A DNA stretch of 64,000 nt. Source: Shinella sp. GTDB taxonomy: Bacteria; Pseudomonadota; Alphaproteobacteria; Rhizobiales; Rhizobiaceae. Position numbers and translations under genes: made by a program. Each line of letters opens with the position of its first letter. Position 1 is the stretch's first letter. The stretch is from NCBI GenBank assembly GCA_003248775.1, contig QFQX01000002.1:1-64000 (forward strand). The letters run 5' to 3'. Positions 16,971 to 25,839 of the stretch are shown here, one piece after another. The notes under the pieces are model-generated. The model saw only the letters and a list, made by a program, of their open reading frames with translations, did not search any database and was not told where the DNA came from.

Positions 16971-18233
16971 ATGAAGATTTGCATTCTGGGCGCGGGCGTC
17001 GTCGGGCTGACCACCGCCTATTTTCTGGCGCGCAACGGTCACGAAGTCACGATCGTCGACCGAAACGGACTGCCGGCACAGGAAACCAGCTTCGCCAATG
17101 GTGGCCAGCTCAGCTATTCCTACGTCGCGCCGCTTGCTGCACCTTCCATCTTTCCAAGCCTCCCCAAATACCTTCTGGACCGGCAGTCGCCGCTCGGCTT
17201 CCGGCTTCGCGCCGACCCAGCCCAATGGCGCTGGCTCCTGAATTTTGTCAGGGCATGCAGCCCCGGCACCTTCCATAAGCACACCGCCGAACTCGCCATG
17301 CTTGCGGATTTCAGTCGCACGGCCATGCACGATCTCATGCAGGCCGAAGCACTGGACTTCGATTTCAACCGCTTCGGTAAACTGGTCATCCATCGGGATC
17401 GGAAGAGTTTCGAAAACGCGGTCGCCCTCGCCGCCTATCAAAAGGAACTCGGGGCGGAGCAGGACGTCCTCGACGACGAGGCCTGCATCGCGCTTGAGCC
17501 GTCGCTTGCGGGTCTCAAGGGCCAATTCAGCGGCGGCGTCTTCACCCCCTCCGAGGAAGCAGGCGACTGCCGCAAGTTCTGCGAAGCCCTCGATAAGGTG
17601 CTCGGGGAAAAGTATCGGGTAACGAAGCTTTACCACCACAAGATCGGCGCTCTTCGTGCCGAGCAGGGGACGGTGCGCGCCGTCTCTACCGATCGAGGCG
17701 ATGTAGAGGCCGACCATTTCGTCATGGCGACTGGACTGGCAAGCCGGGAACTGATACGCCCGCTAGGCGTATCGCTGCCGCTCTGTGCACTCAAGGGTTA
17801 CAGCCTGACCGTCGCGGTTCCGGAAGGCGCGGAAACAGCAGCCCCAAGGATCAGCGTCACCGACAGCCAGAACAAGATCGTCTATGCAAGACTGGGCGAC
17901 ACTTTGCGCATTGCCGCCATGGTCGACATCGGCGCATCGGACGCAGCCTTCAACCCGCGCCGGCTGGAGACCCTGAAAAAGCAGGTTCGCTCGACATTCC
18001 CGAAGCTGGCGGACCTCGACAACGCTCAATCCTGGGCAGGCCTTCGCCCCGCCACCGCGCAAGGAAAGCCGATCATCGGCAAGACGCCTTATCACAACCT
18101 GTCTCTCAATGTCGGCCATGGCGCGCTGGGCTTCACTCTGGCCTGCGGCAGCGCCAGACTGATCCGCGACTTCATTGAGGAAAAGCCGGCCGCGCTGGAT
18201 GCGACGCCCTTTGCTCTCGGGGCCGTTCACTGA
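16971..18233 (+). CDS. dadA: D-amino-acid dehydrogenase (FAD-dependent, DadA-like)
   Basis: This DAO-family flavoprotein of 420 aa oxidises D-amino acids to 2-oxo acids and ammonia, passing electrons to the respiratory chain. The FAD-binding motif GAGVVGLTTAYFLA lies at about 7-20, with the acidic end of beta-2 in VTIVDRN. The DadA-typical ETSFANGGQLSYSY segment follows, and the C-terminal region is GLRPATAQGKPIIGKT with GHGALGFTLACGSARL. The start at 16971 is the methionine directly before the Rossmann fold. With D-alanine or peptide-derived D-amino acids as possible substrates, it may connect with the peptide-import operon to its left. Confidence 0.9.
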   Translation: MKICILGAGVVGLTTAYFLARNGHEVTIVDRNGLPAQETSFANGGQLSYSYVAPLAAPSIFPSLPKYLLDRQSPLGFRLRADPAQWRWLLNFVRACSPGTFHKHTAELAMLADFSRTAMHDLMQAEALDFDFNRFGKLVIHRDRKSFENAVALAAYQKELGAEQDVLDDEACIALEPSLAGLKGQFSGGVFTPSEEAGDCRKFCEALDKVLGEKYRVTKLYHHKIGALRAEQGTVRAVSTDRGDVEADHFVMATGLASRELIRPLGVSLPLCALKGYSLTVAVPEGAETAAPRISVTDSQNKIVYARLGDTLRIAAMVDIGASDAAFNPRRLETLKKQVRSTFPKLADLDNAQSWAGLRPATAQGKPIIGKTPYHNLSLNVGHGALGFTLACGSARLIRDFIEEKPAALDATPFALGAVH

Positions 18234-18269
18234 AGACATTTCGGGACATCTCTCCCGGCGGACAATCAT

Positions 18270-18298
18270 TTGACAAAGGTCAACGACGATCCCAACTT
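18270..18298 (+). promoter_or_regulatory. Possible promoter/operator of the copper operon
   Basis: TTGACA (18270-18275) is embedded in the short inverted repeat TTGAC-AAAG-GTCAA (18270-18283), 54 bp upstream of the small exported protein gene. A weak -10 (CAACTT) follows at 17 bp. This resembles a metal-regulated promoter but no regulator gene lies next to it. Confidence 0.3.
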
Positions 18299-18336
18299 CT
18301 GCGATAAAGTGCTTCGCAGGATGTCGTAGGCGACCT

Positions 18337-18693
18337 ATGGAACTGATGCGCTACATCATGCTGGTCATTCGGACCTTCTTGGCCACGGCAGTCATTGCCG
18401 GGGTAATGGGTTCGTCGGTTGCGATGGCAATGGAGCAGCCCTGCCAGTCGCAGCAGGTGCAGACTTCCATGCACACGAACAACGGCTCCCACAGCCATCC
18501 CGGCAAGTCCTCCGCAAGCAACAAGATGCTTTGCTGCAGTTCCGTCTGTATGCTTTGCAGCGTCGTGGAAGCCGCAGACAAGTTCGAAACGATGCCGGCG
18601 AGCTTCGTCGACGTCCGCTTCATCGACATCACCTCATTTCCCGCGGGACGCAGTACGCCTCCCGTTCTCGGTCCTCCCCGCAACGCTGCCTGA
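18337..18693 (+). CDS. Small exported Cys/His/Met-containing protein of the copper locus
   Basis: This 118-aa protein has a signal peptide or N-terminal membrane segment (about residues 5-31, VIRTFLATAVIAGVMGSSVAMA). A short periplasmic domain follows with histidines and methionines (SMHTNNGSHSHPG) and a cysteine cluster CCSSVCMLC (about 66-74). I do not recognise a named family. It precedes the multicopper oxidase gene by 93 bp in the same direction and probably heads the operon. The potential soft-metal ligands suggest a copper-binding or sensing role in the periplasm, which is inference. Confidence 0.75.
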   Translation: MELMRYIMLVIRTFLATAVIAGVMGSSVAMAMEQPCQSQQVQTSMHTNNGSHSHPGKSSASNKMLCCSSVCMLCSVVEAADKFETMPASFVDVRFIDITSFPAGRSTPPVLGPPRNAA

Positions 18694-18786
18694 TGCAAGC
18701 GCGCCGCCTGTCCGGCCGCGCCTTAACACCACACATCATTTGCAGCAGCCGTCGGCGTTGCCGACCTATGGATCGAGAGAAAGATC

Positions 18787-20259
18787 ATGAATCGCCGTCA
18801 ATTCCTCCAGAACCTTGCGCTCGGCGCAGCAGCCATCGGATCGGGCGCGAGCCTGCCATGGAACGCCCGGGCCGCCATGACACCGTCTCCGCTCAACGTT
18901 GCCGTCACCACCCGGACCATCGAAGTGAACGGCAAAGCCGCCAAGGTTTTCGGCCTTGTTCAGCCTGATGGAAAGCCGGGCCTGGCATTGGACGCCGGAA
19001 CGCAATTCAATGTCCAGCTCATCAACCAGACCGCGGAAAGCACACTCATCCACTGGCATGGCCTGACACCGCCATGGAACATGGATGGCGTGCCGGACAA
19101 TCCGGCCGCCCTTTTGCAACCGGGTGAAGAGCGCCACTACAATGTCCCGGTCGGCGCCGGTGGAACGCACTGGATGCACGCCCATACCTTGCAGGAACAG
19201 AACCTGCTGGCCGCGCCTCTCATCGTTCGCACGGCGGAGGAGCGGAGCAGCGATGCACAGGAAGTCGTCGTGCTGCTTCACGACTTCTCCTTCAGGACGC
19301 CGGAAGAACTCCTTGCCAAACTCAAGGGCGCCGGCAGTCACGGAATGTCGATGGGCATGAACCACGGCAACATGATGCATGACATGTCCGGCAAGATGGA
19401 CGGCCCCGGCATGGCCATGCCGGGGATGAACATGACCGGTATGGCGGGGATGCCCGGCATGGACCTGAACGACATCGAATACGATGCCTACCTGGCAAAT
19501 GACCGTACGCTTGACGATCCGGAAACCTTCACCGTTGAGAAGGGCGGGCGTGTCAGACTCAGGATCATCAACGGTGCCACGGCAACCGCCTTTACCATCG
19601 ACACCGGCGCACTGAAAGGCAGCCTCGTCTCAGTCGATGGTGTTCCCGTCCAGCCGCTCGCCGTCCAACGCGTTCCCGTCTCGATGGGCCAGCGCGTCGA
19701 TATCCTGCTCGAAATACCCGGCGAGGGCGGAGCCTTCCCTGTATTCGCGCTGCGCGAGGGTTCCCCACATCGCTCCGGGATCGTTCTTGCGACGGCCGGG
19801 GCAAGCATTCGGAAGTTCGCCACCGAAGGGACCGAACCCGGCCCGGTTCTCGACCTCGAACTGGAACAGCGCCTTCGTGCGCTCAAGCCACTCACGGTTG
19901 CCGAACCCACCAAAACATTCGAAATGGTCCTGAGCGGCAACATGTCCGGCTACACCTGGCAGATCGAGGGCGGCGAACATCTCGACGTCAGGACCGGCGA
20001 CAGGATCCGGTTCGTCATCCGCAACATGTCGATGATGGCGCATCCCATGCATCTGCATGGTCATCATTTCCAGATCACCGGGCTGAACGGCCGGGATTTC
20101 GCCGGCGCGGTCCGGGACACGGTCCTCTTGCCGCCGATGGCAGAGGCCGTGCTAGAGTTCGACGCTGGCAATCCCGGTCGGTGGCCGTTCCATTGCCACC
20201 ACCTTTATCACATGGCCAGCGGCATGATGTCCTTCGTATCTTACGACAAGGCCGGCTGA
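18787..20259 (+). CDS. Multicopper oxidase, CopA/CueO type
   Basis: This periplasmic cuprous oxidase-like protein of 490 aa has a twin-arginine-type leader (RRQFLQ at 3-8, then a hydrophobic segment to about 30). The copper ligands are complete: HWH (89-91), HAH (131-133), HPMHLHGHH (419-427) and HCHHLYHMASGMM (469-481), covering the type 1 and trinuclear sites. A methionine/histidine-rich insertion (about 187-225) resembles the copper-binding loop of CueO. It is compact compared with plasmid-borne CopA proteins of about 600 aa. It is followed 44 bp later by a copper-exporting ATPase gene, so the pair detoxifies periplasmic and cytoplasmic Cu(I). Confidence 0.93.
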   Translation: MNRRQFLQNLALGAAAIGSGASLPWNARAAMTPSPLNVAVTTRTIEVNGKAAKVFGLVQPDGKPGLALDAGTQFNVQLINQTAESTLIHWHGLTPPWNMDGVPDNPAALLQPGEERHYNVPVGAGGTHWMHAHTLQEQNLLAAPLIVRTAEERSSDAQEVVVLLHDFSFRTPEELLAKLKGAGSHGMSMGMNHGNMMHDMSGKMDGPGMAMPGMNMTGMAGMPGMDLNDIEYDAYLANDRTLDDPETFTVEKGGRVRLRIINGATATAFTIDTGALKGSLVSVDGVPVQPLAVQRVPVSMGQRVDILLEIPGEGGAFPVFALREGSPHRSGIVLATAGASIRKFATEGTEPGPVLDLELEQRLRALKPLTVAEPTKTFEMVLSGNMSGYTWQIEGGEHLDVRTGDRIRFVIRNMSMMAHPMHLHGHHFQITGLNGRDFAGAVRDTVLLPPMAEAVLEFDAGNPGRWPFHCHHLYHMASGMMSFVSYDKAG

Positions 20260-20303
20260 GCAAAGGTCATATTGTAGCAATTTTCGCGTTCAGGGAGACC
20301 CCA

Positions 20304-22580
20304 ATGACGCATGAACATCATACGGAAAACAACGACCATGCCGGCCATGAGCACGGTCAAGGGAAAGGTCAGGAGCAGGAGCACCATGATCACTTCCATC
20401 ACGATCATGCGCACCACCATGACCACCACGCCGACCAGAAACCAGAGGCCAAAACCCCCGCCCCGGAAGGGACTATCTACACCTGCCCGATGCATCCCCA
20501 GATCCGGCAGACACAGCCTGGCAATTGCCCCATATGCGGCATGACACTCGAGCCCGAAGTGGCAACTGCCGACACCGGTCCGAGTCCTGAACTGATCGAC
20601 ATGACACGCCGCTTCTGGATCGGCCTCGCACTGGCAATACCGGTCGTGATCCTCGAAATGGGCGGACACCTCATTGATTTGCACATGCTGATCGGTGCTC
20701 AGGCGTCCAACTGGATCCAGTTGATCCTGGCCACGCCTGTCGTGCTCTGGGCCGGATGGCCATTCTTCGAGCGCGGCTGGAAGTCCATCGTTACACGCCA
20801 CCTGAACATGTTCACGCTGATCGCTATCGGCACCGGCGCATCATGGCTCTACAGCATCGTCGCAACGGTCGCGCCGGGCCTTTTCCCGCCAAGCCTGCGC
20901 GAGGCCGAAGGAACGGTCGCCGTCTATTTCGAGGCGGCAGCGGTGATCACGGTTCTGGTGCTGCTCGGTCAGGTTCTCGAACTGCGGGCGAGGGAACAAA
21001 CCGGCGGCGCTATCCGTGCATTGCTCGACCTCGCCCCGAAGATGGCGCGACGCGTCCGCGAAGACGGTACGGACGAGGACATCGCGCTGGAAGCGGTCAT
21101 TGTCGGCGACAAGCTTCGGGTCCGTCCCGGCGAGAAGGTGCCGGTCGATGGCGTTCTGATCGAAGGACGAAGCTCGGTCGATGAATCGATGATCACCGGC
21201 GAATCCATGCCCGTCACCAAGGAGACGGGAGCCAGGCTCATCGGCGGCACGATGAACCAGACCGGCGGGTTCGTCATGGAGGCCGCGAAAGTCGGCCGCG
21301 ATACCATGCTGTCGCGCATCGTCCATATGGTGGCGGAAGCGCAACGCTCCCGCGCGCCGATCCAGCGCCTTGCCGATGAGGTGTCGGGATGGTTCGTGCC
21401 CATCGTCCTTGCCGTGGCAGCCATTGCCTTCGCCATCTGGATGGCCGTGGGGCCTGAACCGCGTTTCGCGCACGGACTGGTCGCAGCCGTTGCCGTGCTG
21501 ATTATCGCCTGCCCTTGCGCACTCGGCCTTGCCACTCCGATGTCGATCATGGTGGGGGTAGGGCGGGGTGCCCATCTCGGCGTCCTCATCAAGAACGCCG
21601 AAGCGCTCGAACGGTTCGAAAAGGTCGATACGCTCGTGGTCGACAAGACCGGTACGCTGACGGAGGGCAAGCCCAAGGTCACGGCCATCGTTCCCGTACA
21701 AGGCCTGGATGAACAGGAATTGCTGCGCCTCGCCGCTACGCTTGAACGCTCCAGCGAGCATCCGCTCGCCATCGCCATCGTAGCGGCAGCAGAGGAATGC
21801 GGACTGACGCTCGCAGACGCGACCGATTTCGACAGCCCTGTCGGCAAGGGAGTGACAGGCGTGGTCGACGGAAAGCACCTCGTCATCGGCAGCCATCGCA
21901 TCATGGAGGAAACGGGCGTCGACCTCTCCGTCGTGACAGCGAAAGCCGAGGAGTTGCGCAACGACGGCGCTACCGTCATCTTCCTGGCCGCTGACGGTAT
22001 AGTTGCCGGCCTCTTCGCCATCGCCGATCCGATCAAGGCGACGACACCGGCCGCATTGAAGAGCCTTGTCGATGCCGGGGTACGGGTGGTCATGCTGACC
22101 GGCGACAACCGCACGACCGCGGAGGCCGTCGGCAGGCGGCTAGGCATCTCCGAAGTCGAAGCGGAGGTTCTGCCCGAGGACAAGAGCAAGATCGTCAACC
22201 GGCTGCGAGGCGAAGGCCGCATCGTCGGCATGGCCGGCGACGGCGTCAACGATGCACCGGCGCTTGCGGCAGCGGATGTGGGCATCGCCATGGGAACAGG
22301 AACCGATGTCGCCATCGAAAGCGCCGGCGTCACGCTTCTCAAGGGAGACCTGCAGGGCATCGTGCGGGCAAGGCAACTCAGTCAAGCAACGATGCAGAAC
22401 ATTCGCCAGAACCTGTTCTTCGCCTTCATCTACAATGCAGCGGGCGTACCGGTAGCGGCAGGGCTGCTTTATCCAAGCTTCGGAATCCTGCTTTCGCCGA
22501 TCATCGCGGCGGCGGCGATGGCGCTTTCATCCGTCAGCGTGATCGGCAACTCGCTGCGCCTGCGGCAGATCAGGATCTGA
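20304..22580 (+). CDS. Copper-translocating P-type ATPase
   Basis: This P1B-type ATPase of 758 aa exports Cu from the cytoplasm. The N-terminus is unusual: a long histidine-rich tail (about 2-43) and a heavy-metal-binding YHS-like domain (YTCPMHPQI to CPICGM, 59-80), with no GMxCxxC HMA domain. The membrane CPC motif is at 403-405, the phosphorylation motif DKTGT begins at Asp447, and GDGVND is near the C-terminus. The ATG at 20304 follows AGGGAGA. Its end overlaps the convergent LysR gene by 11 bp. This architecture is typical of CopB/SilP-like exporters, so silver is also possible. Confidence 0.92.
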   Translation: MTHEHHTENNDHAGHEHGQGKGQEQEHHDHFHHDHAHHHDHHADQKPEAKTPAPEGTIYTCPMHPQIRQTQPGNCPICGMTLEPEVATADTGPSPELIDMTRRFWIGLALAIPVVILEMGGHLIDLHMLIGAQASNWIQLILATPVVLWAGWPFFERGWKSIVTRHLNMFTLIAIGTGASWLYSIVATVAPGLFPPSLREAEGTVAVYFEAAAVITVLVLLGQVLELRAREQTGGAIRALLDLAPKMARRVREDGTDEDIALEAVIVGDKLRVRPGEKVPVDGVLIEGRSSVDESMITGESMPVTKETGARLIGGTMNQTGGFVMEAAKVGRDTMLSRIVHMVAEAQRSRAPIQRLADEVSGWFVPIVLAVAAIAFAIWMAVGPEPRFAHGLVAAVAVLIIACPCALGLATPMSIMVGVGRGAHLGVLIKNAEALERFEKVDTLVVDKTGTLTEGKPKVTAIVPVQGLDEQELLRLAATLERSSEHPLAIAIVAAAEECGLTLADATDFDSPVGKGVTGVVDGKHLVIGSHRIMEETGVDLSVVTAKAEELRNDGATVIFLAADGIVAGLFAIADPIKATTPAALKSLVDAGVRVVMLTGDNRTTAEAVGRRLGISEVEAEVLPEDKSKIVNRLRGEGRIVGMAGDGVNDAPALAAADVGIAMGTGTDVAIESAGVTLLKGDLQGIVRARQLSQATMQNIRQNLFFAFIYNAAGVPVAAGLLYPSFGILLSPIIAAAAMALSSVSVIGNSLRLRQIRI

Positions 22581-23529
22581 CCGCGGCAAGTTCGGCCGTC
22601 TTCGCCCTGCCGGTGCGGGCGGCCGGATCGCGTGTGATCCCCTGAAGCTGCTTGGCCAGCCAGTCCACGAACACGCGCACCCTGTTACTCAAGTGCCGGG
22701 TCTGGGGATAGACGACATAGAGAGGGACCGGATCCCGGTTCCACTCTGGAAGCACAGGCACCAGCTCGCCCTTCTCCACGGCTTCCTTGACGATGAACAA
22801 GGGGCACATGATGATACCCAGGCCGGAAATGGCAGCCTGGAGATAGGAGCGGCTGTCATTCACCGACAGAATGAAGCGCGGTGAGACCTCAAGGAGTTCT
22901 TCGCCCCGGCGAAACTCCATCGGCAACACGCGGCCGGCCTGCGCCTTCATGTAACCGACGGAGAAATGATCGCCTTCCAGCTCCGTCGGATGTTGAGGCA
23001 TGCCGAAGTTCTCGATGTAGAACGGCGCCGCATAGGTCTGCATGTGCAGTTCGCCGATCTTGCGGGCAATAAGCGACTGGTCTGACAATGTGCCGGCTCG
23101 CAGCGCGCAATCGACGTTTTCGGCGATATAATCGACCAGCCGGTCGCCAACGCCGATATCGAGCTGGATCTGGGGATAGCGCATGTAGAAATCGCAAAGC
23201 GCCGGGATGACGACGGAATCGGCGAAAATACTCGCCATTTCAACACGCAGGCGTCCGGAGGGCAGCGCCTGGGAATTTGAAAAGCTGCCGTCGAGCTCAT
23301 CCAGCTCCGAGAGGATTTGCGTTGCCCGTTCGTAATAGAGAGCGCCGTCGGTGGTAACCATGACCCGGCGGGTGGTGCGATTGAGAAGCGTCGTGCTAAG
23401 ATGAGCCTCCAGCCCCTGCACCAGATTGGTGACAGATGTCTTCGGCATGTTGAGGCTCTTGGCGGCGCGGGTGAAGTTCCCGGTCTCCACCACCCGCACG
23501 AAAACGCGCATTGCGGAAATCTGATCCAT
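22570..23529 (-). CDS. LysR-family transcriptional regulator beside RND efflux genes
   Basis: This 319-aa LysR-type regulator belongs to the CrgA-like group (MDQISAMRVFVRVVETGNFTRAA start, helix-turn-helix about 18-40; effector domain about 90-300). It is divergent from the alpha/beta-hydrolase and RND efflux genes across a 155-bp gap that contains the palindrome GCAAGCTTGC (23591-23600). It is the probable regulator of that efflux operon. Its 3' end overlaps the copper ATPase gene by 11 bp in convergent orientation, but functional linkage to copper is less likely. Confidence 0.92.
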   Translation of the reverse strand: MDQISAMRVFVRVVETGNFTRAAKSLNMPKTSVTNLVQGLEAHLSTTLLNRTTRRVMVTTDGALYYERATQILSELDELDGSFSNSQALPSGRLRVEMASIFADSVVIPALCDFYMRYPQIQLDIGVGDRLVDYIAENVDCALRAGTLSDQSLIARKIGELHMQTYAAPFYIENFGMPQHPTELEGDHFSVGYMKAQAGRVLPMEFRRGEELLEVSPRFILSVNDSRSYLQAAISGLGIIMCPLFIVKEAVEKGELVPVLPEWNRDPVPLYVVYPQTRHLSNRVRVFVDWLAKQLQGITRDPAARTGRAKTAELAAVRS

Positions 23530-23684
23530 ACATCAGCCTTTGTTGCGTTGCGCCATTATCCCGAAATTTGGAATAGTGTAGTCGAATTCAGCAAGCTTGC
23601 GCAATTGGGCAAGAACAATAATATCTACTGCATGTCCGGCAGCGGATATAGATCCCTGAATTGGGATCGATCGAGGATTTTTCA

Positions 23685-24482
23685 ATGACAGCGCAGTGGG
23701 GAAATATACCTTTCGACAGGTCGGCCAAGCCACCGGTTCCCATGCGTCTCTACGAAGGGAAGGGCAAGTGCAAAACGCCCCCCCTGGTGCTTTATCTTCG
23801 CGGCGGAGCCTTTCTGGCCGATGACCGCGAAGAAGAAGAGCGACCGGTTGCACGAGCGCTTGCGGATGCAGGCGCCGTGGTTCTGGAAGCAGACTATAGC
23901 AGCGTTTCGAAGAACCTGTTTCCACAGGCGATGGAATGCGCATTCGCTGCCTTGCAGTGTCTGAACAGTCGCCGGAAACAATTCGGCACTGCGAAGTCGC
24001 TGCTGCTGGTGGCCGGAGATGAAGCCGGCGGCAACGTCGCTGCCGGCGTGGCATTGAAGGCTCGCGACCAGATGCAGGGTGAACTGGATGGACAGATTTT
24101 ACTGTCGCCCATGATTGATCCGATGATGGCATCGGCGTCCTTCCGGGAGGCTGACAAGATTGGAATGAGGGAACGCTGGTCGGATGGGTGGAGCCATTAT
24201 CTCGGCTCACATTTCGGTTCGCAGCACCCCTACGCAGCGCCGTGCATGTGTTCGCGGTTGAATGGTCTGGCGCCAGCGCTAATCGTGACAGCGGAAGACG
24301 ACCCGCTGCGTGACGAGGTTCGCGGCTACGGTGACAGGCTGCGCGGTTCGGGCGTCAGGGTGCGCCAACATGTTTTCCCGGCCGGCAGCGGCTGGACCGG
24401 GATCTACAGGGACGATGGCGGTGAATGGATGAAGGCGCTCGGTGCCGAATTCACCGGTTTCGTTCAGGAATTAAGTGCTTAG
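23685..24482 (+). CDS. Alpha/beta-hydrolase-fold protein of the HSL type lacking its catalytic residues
   Basis: This 265-aa protein follows the hormone-sensitive-lipase/acetyl-esterase pattern along its whole length, but key residues are changed. The oxyanion motif HGGGF is LRGGAF (38-43, Arg39). The nucleophile motif GDSAGG is GDEAGG, with Glu113 (codon GAA) in place of Ser. The catalytic-acid motif AEDDPLRDE is kept (about 203-211). The usual HGF histidine segment reads SGWTG (Trp237). It is therefore probably not an esterase. The start at 23685 has GAGGA upstream; an ATG at 23661 is an alternative. It precedes the efflux adaptor by 55 bp, suggesting co-expression and perhaps a binding role. 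Confidence 0.8.
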   Translation: MTAQWGNIPFDRSAKPPVPMRLYEGKGKCKTPPLVLYLRGGAFLADDREEEERPVARALADAGAVVLEADYSSVSKNLFPQAMECAFAALQCLNSRRKQFGTAKSLLLVAGDEAGGNVAAGVALKARDQMQGELDGQILLSPMIDPMMASASFREADKIGMRERWSDGWSHYLGSHFGSQHPYAAPCMCSRLNGLAPALIVTAEDDPLRDEVRGYGDRLRGSGVRVRQHVFPAGSGWTGIYRDDGGEWMKALGAEFTGFVQELSA

Positions 24483-24537
24483 CAGAACAGTATTTCAGGA
24501 CTGAAGGCGGCCGATCCCGGGCCGCAAGGAGACTATC

Positions 24538-25725
24538 ATGACAGCGAAAGACAAGCGCTGGGCCCTGTGGGGCGCCGGCATAGGAACTGCTGCGTCCATC
24601 GCAGGCGCGGCCATGTATCTGGACCTGCCGAGGGGAGCCAATGCAGCCTCCGACACGGCTGCCGCCGCACCCGCCCCGGCGATCCCGGTAACTGTCGCGA
24701 CCGTCGAACCGCGCAGCGTCAGCACATGGCAGGAATTCTCCGGCCGGCTGGAAGCAGTCGACCGGGTGCAGGTTCGTCCGCGCGTCGCCGGCATGGTCCA
24801 GTCGGTCCATTTCCGCGAAGGCGGTCTGGTGAAGGCCGGCGACCTGCTGGTCACGATCGATCCCGAACCCTATCAGGCGGCAGTCGCCCAGGCCGAGGGG
24901 CAGGTCGCCTCGGCGCAGGCCCGCGTCGAGCTGGCTTCGACGGAGTTCGAACGCGGCAAGAACCTTGCTTCCAAGAACACCATCTCCCAGAGCGATCTTA
25001 CCCAGCGTCAGAGCGCCCGCAACGAGGCCCTGGCGAACCTCCAGTCCGCCAAGGCGGCCCTGAAATCGGCACAGCTCGATCTGGATTATACCCAGATCCG
25101 CGCACCGATCGCCGGCCGGGTCGGCAGGATCGAGGTCACCGTCGGTAACCTCGTTGCCGCCGGCTCCTCCTCGACGCCGCTGACGACGCTGGTTTCTACC
25201 GATCCGATCTATGCGAGCTTCGATGCCAGCGAAGAGCTGGTGGCCCGCACGCTTGCCGAACTGCCCGCCGCAAACGGTCTTCCGGCAATCGAGCAGGTCC
25301 CCGTCGAGGTCGGCACGCTTTCCGACAACGGTACGCCGATCCGCGGCAAGCTTCAGCTCATCGACAACGAGGTGAACGCATCGAGCGGCACCATCCGCGT
25401 CCGGGCAATCTTCGACAATCCGGAGGGACGGCTGATCCCCGGCCAGTTCGTGCGGGTTCGCATGGGCCAGCCCAAGGCTGAAGAGCACCTTCTCGTCAGC
25501 GAACGGGCAATCGGTACGGATCAGGACAAGAAGTTCGTCTTCGTGGTGGATGCCTCCAACACGGTCGCCACCCGCCAGGTTCGTCTTGGCACGAGCGTCG
25601 ATGGTCAGCGGATCGTGGAAGAAGGCCTGAATGCCGGCGACAGGATCGTCGTCAATGGCCTGCAGCGCATCCGGCCCGGCGCCGTGGTCGATCCGCAGGC
25701 GGAAGCCAAGGTCGCCCAGCAGTAA
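24538..25725 (+). CDS. RND efflux periplasmic adaptor (membrane fusion protein)
   Basis: This 395-aa protein bridges an RND pump and an outer-membrane channel. The N-terminal hydrophobic segment (about 8-28) has no lipobox cysteine. A lipoyl/barrel-sandwich region (VRPRVAGMVQSVHFREGGLVKAGDLL), an alpha-helical hairpin with coiled-coil character (about 120-180) and beta-barrel and membrane-proximal domains follow. It lies 114 bp upstream of the pump gene in the same direction. The family resembles AcrA/MexE adaptors of drug efflux systems. No outer-membrane factor gene is present here, so a TolC-type protein encoded elsewhere is presumably used. Confidence 0.94.
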   Translation: MTAKDKRWALWGAGIGTAASIAGAAMYLDLPRGANAASDTAAAAPAPAIPVTVATVEPRSVSTWQEFSGRLEAVDRVQVRPRVAGMVQSVHFREGGLVKAGDLLVTIDPEPYQAAVAQAEGQVASAQARVELASTEFERGKNLASKNTISQSDLTQRQSARNEALANLQSAKAALKSAQLDLDYTQIRAPIAGRVGRIEVTVGNLVAAGSSSTPLTTLVSTDPIYASFDASEELVARTLAELPAANGLPAIEQVPVEVGTLSDNGTPIRGKLQLIDNEVNASSGTIRVRAIFDNPEGRLIPGQFVRVRMGQPKAEEHLLVSERAIGTDQDKKFVFVVDASNTVATRQVRLGTSVDGQRIVEEGLNAGDRIVVNGLQRIRPGAVVDPQAEAKVAQQ

Positions 25726-25839
25726 CACGGCCGGCGGTATTCGCCGACCACCCATTCCAACCCGCTTTGAGGCTTGTGATCACCCGGTCGCAGGCAGCGG
25801 GGTCGTTTTGCCTATGTTCAACCCGGAGAGGGCTTTGAC

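Noticed and set aside
20841..22360. 351- and 463-aa minus-strand frames opposite the Cu-ATPase
   Set aside because: They are antisense shadows of a P-type ATPase with all motifs present.
22570..23529. LysR gene as copper-operon regulator
   Set aside because: It is convergent with the Cu-ATPase and divergent from the efflux operon, so control of the efflux genes is the better reading.
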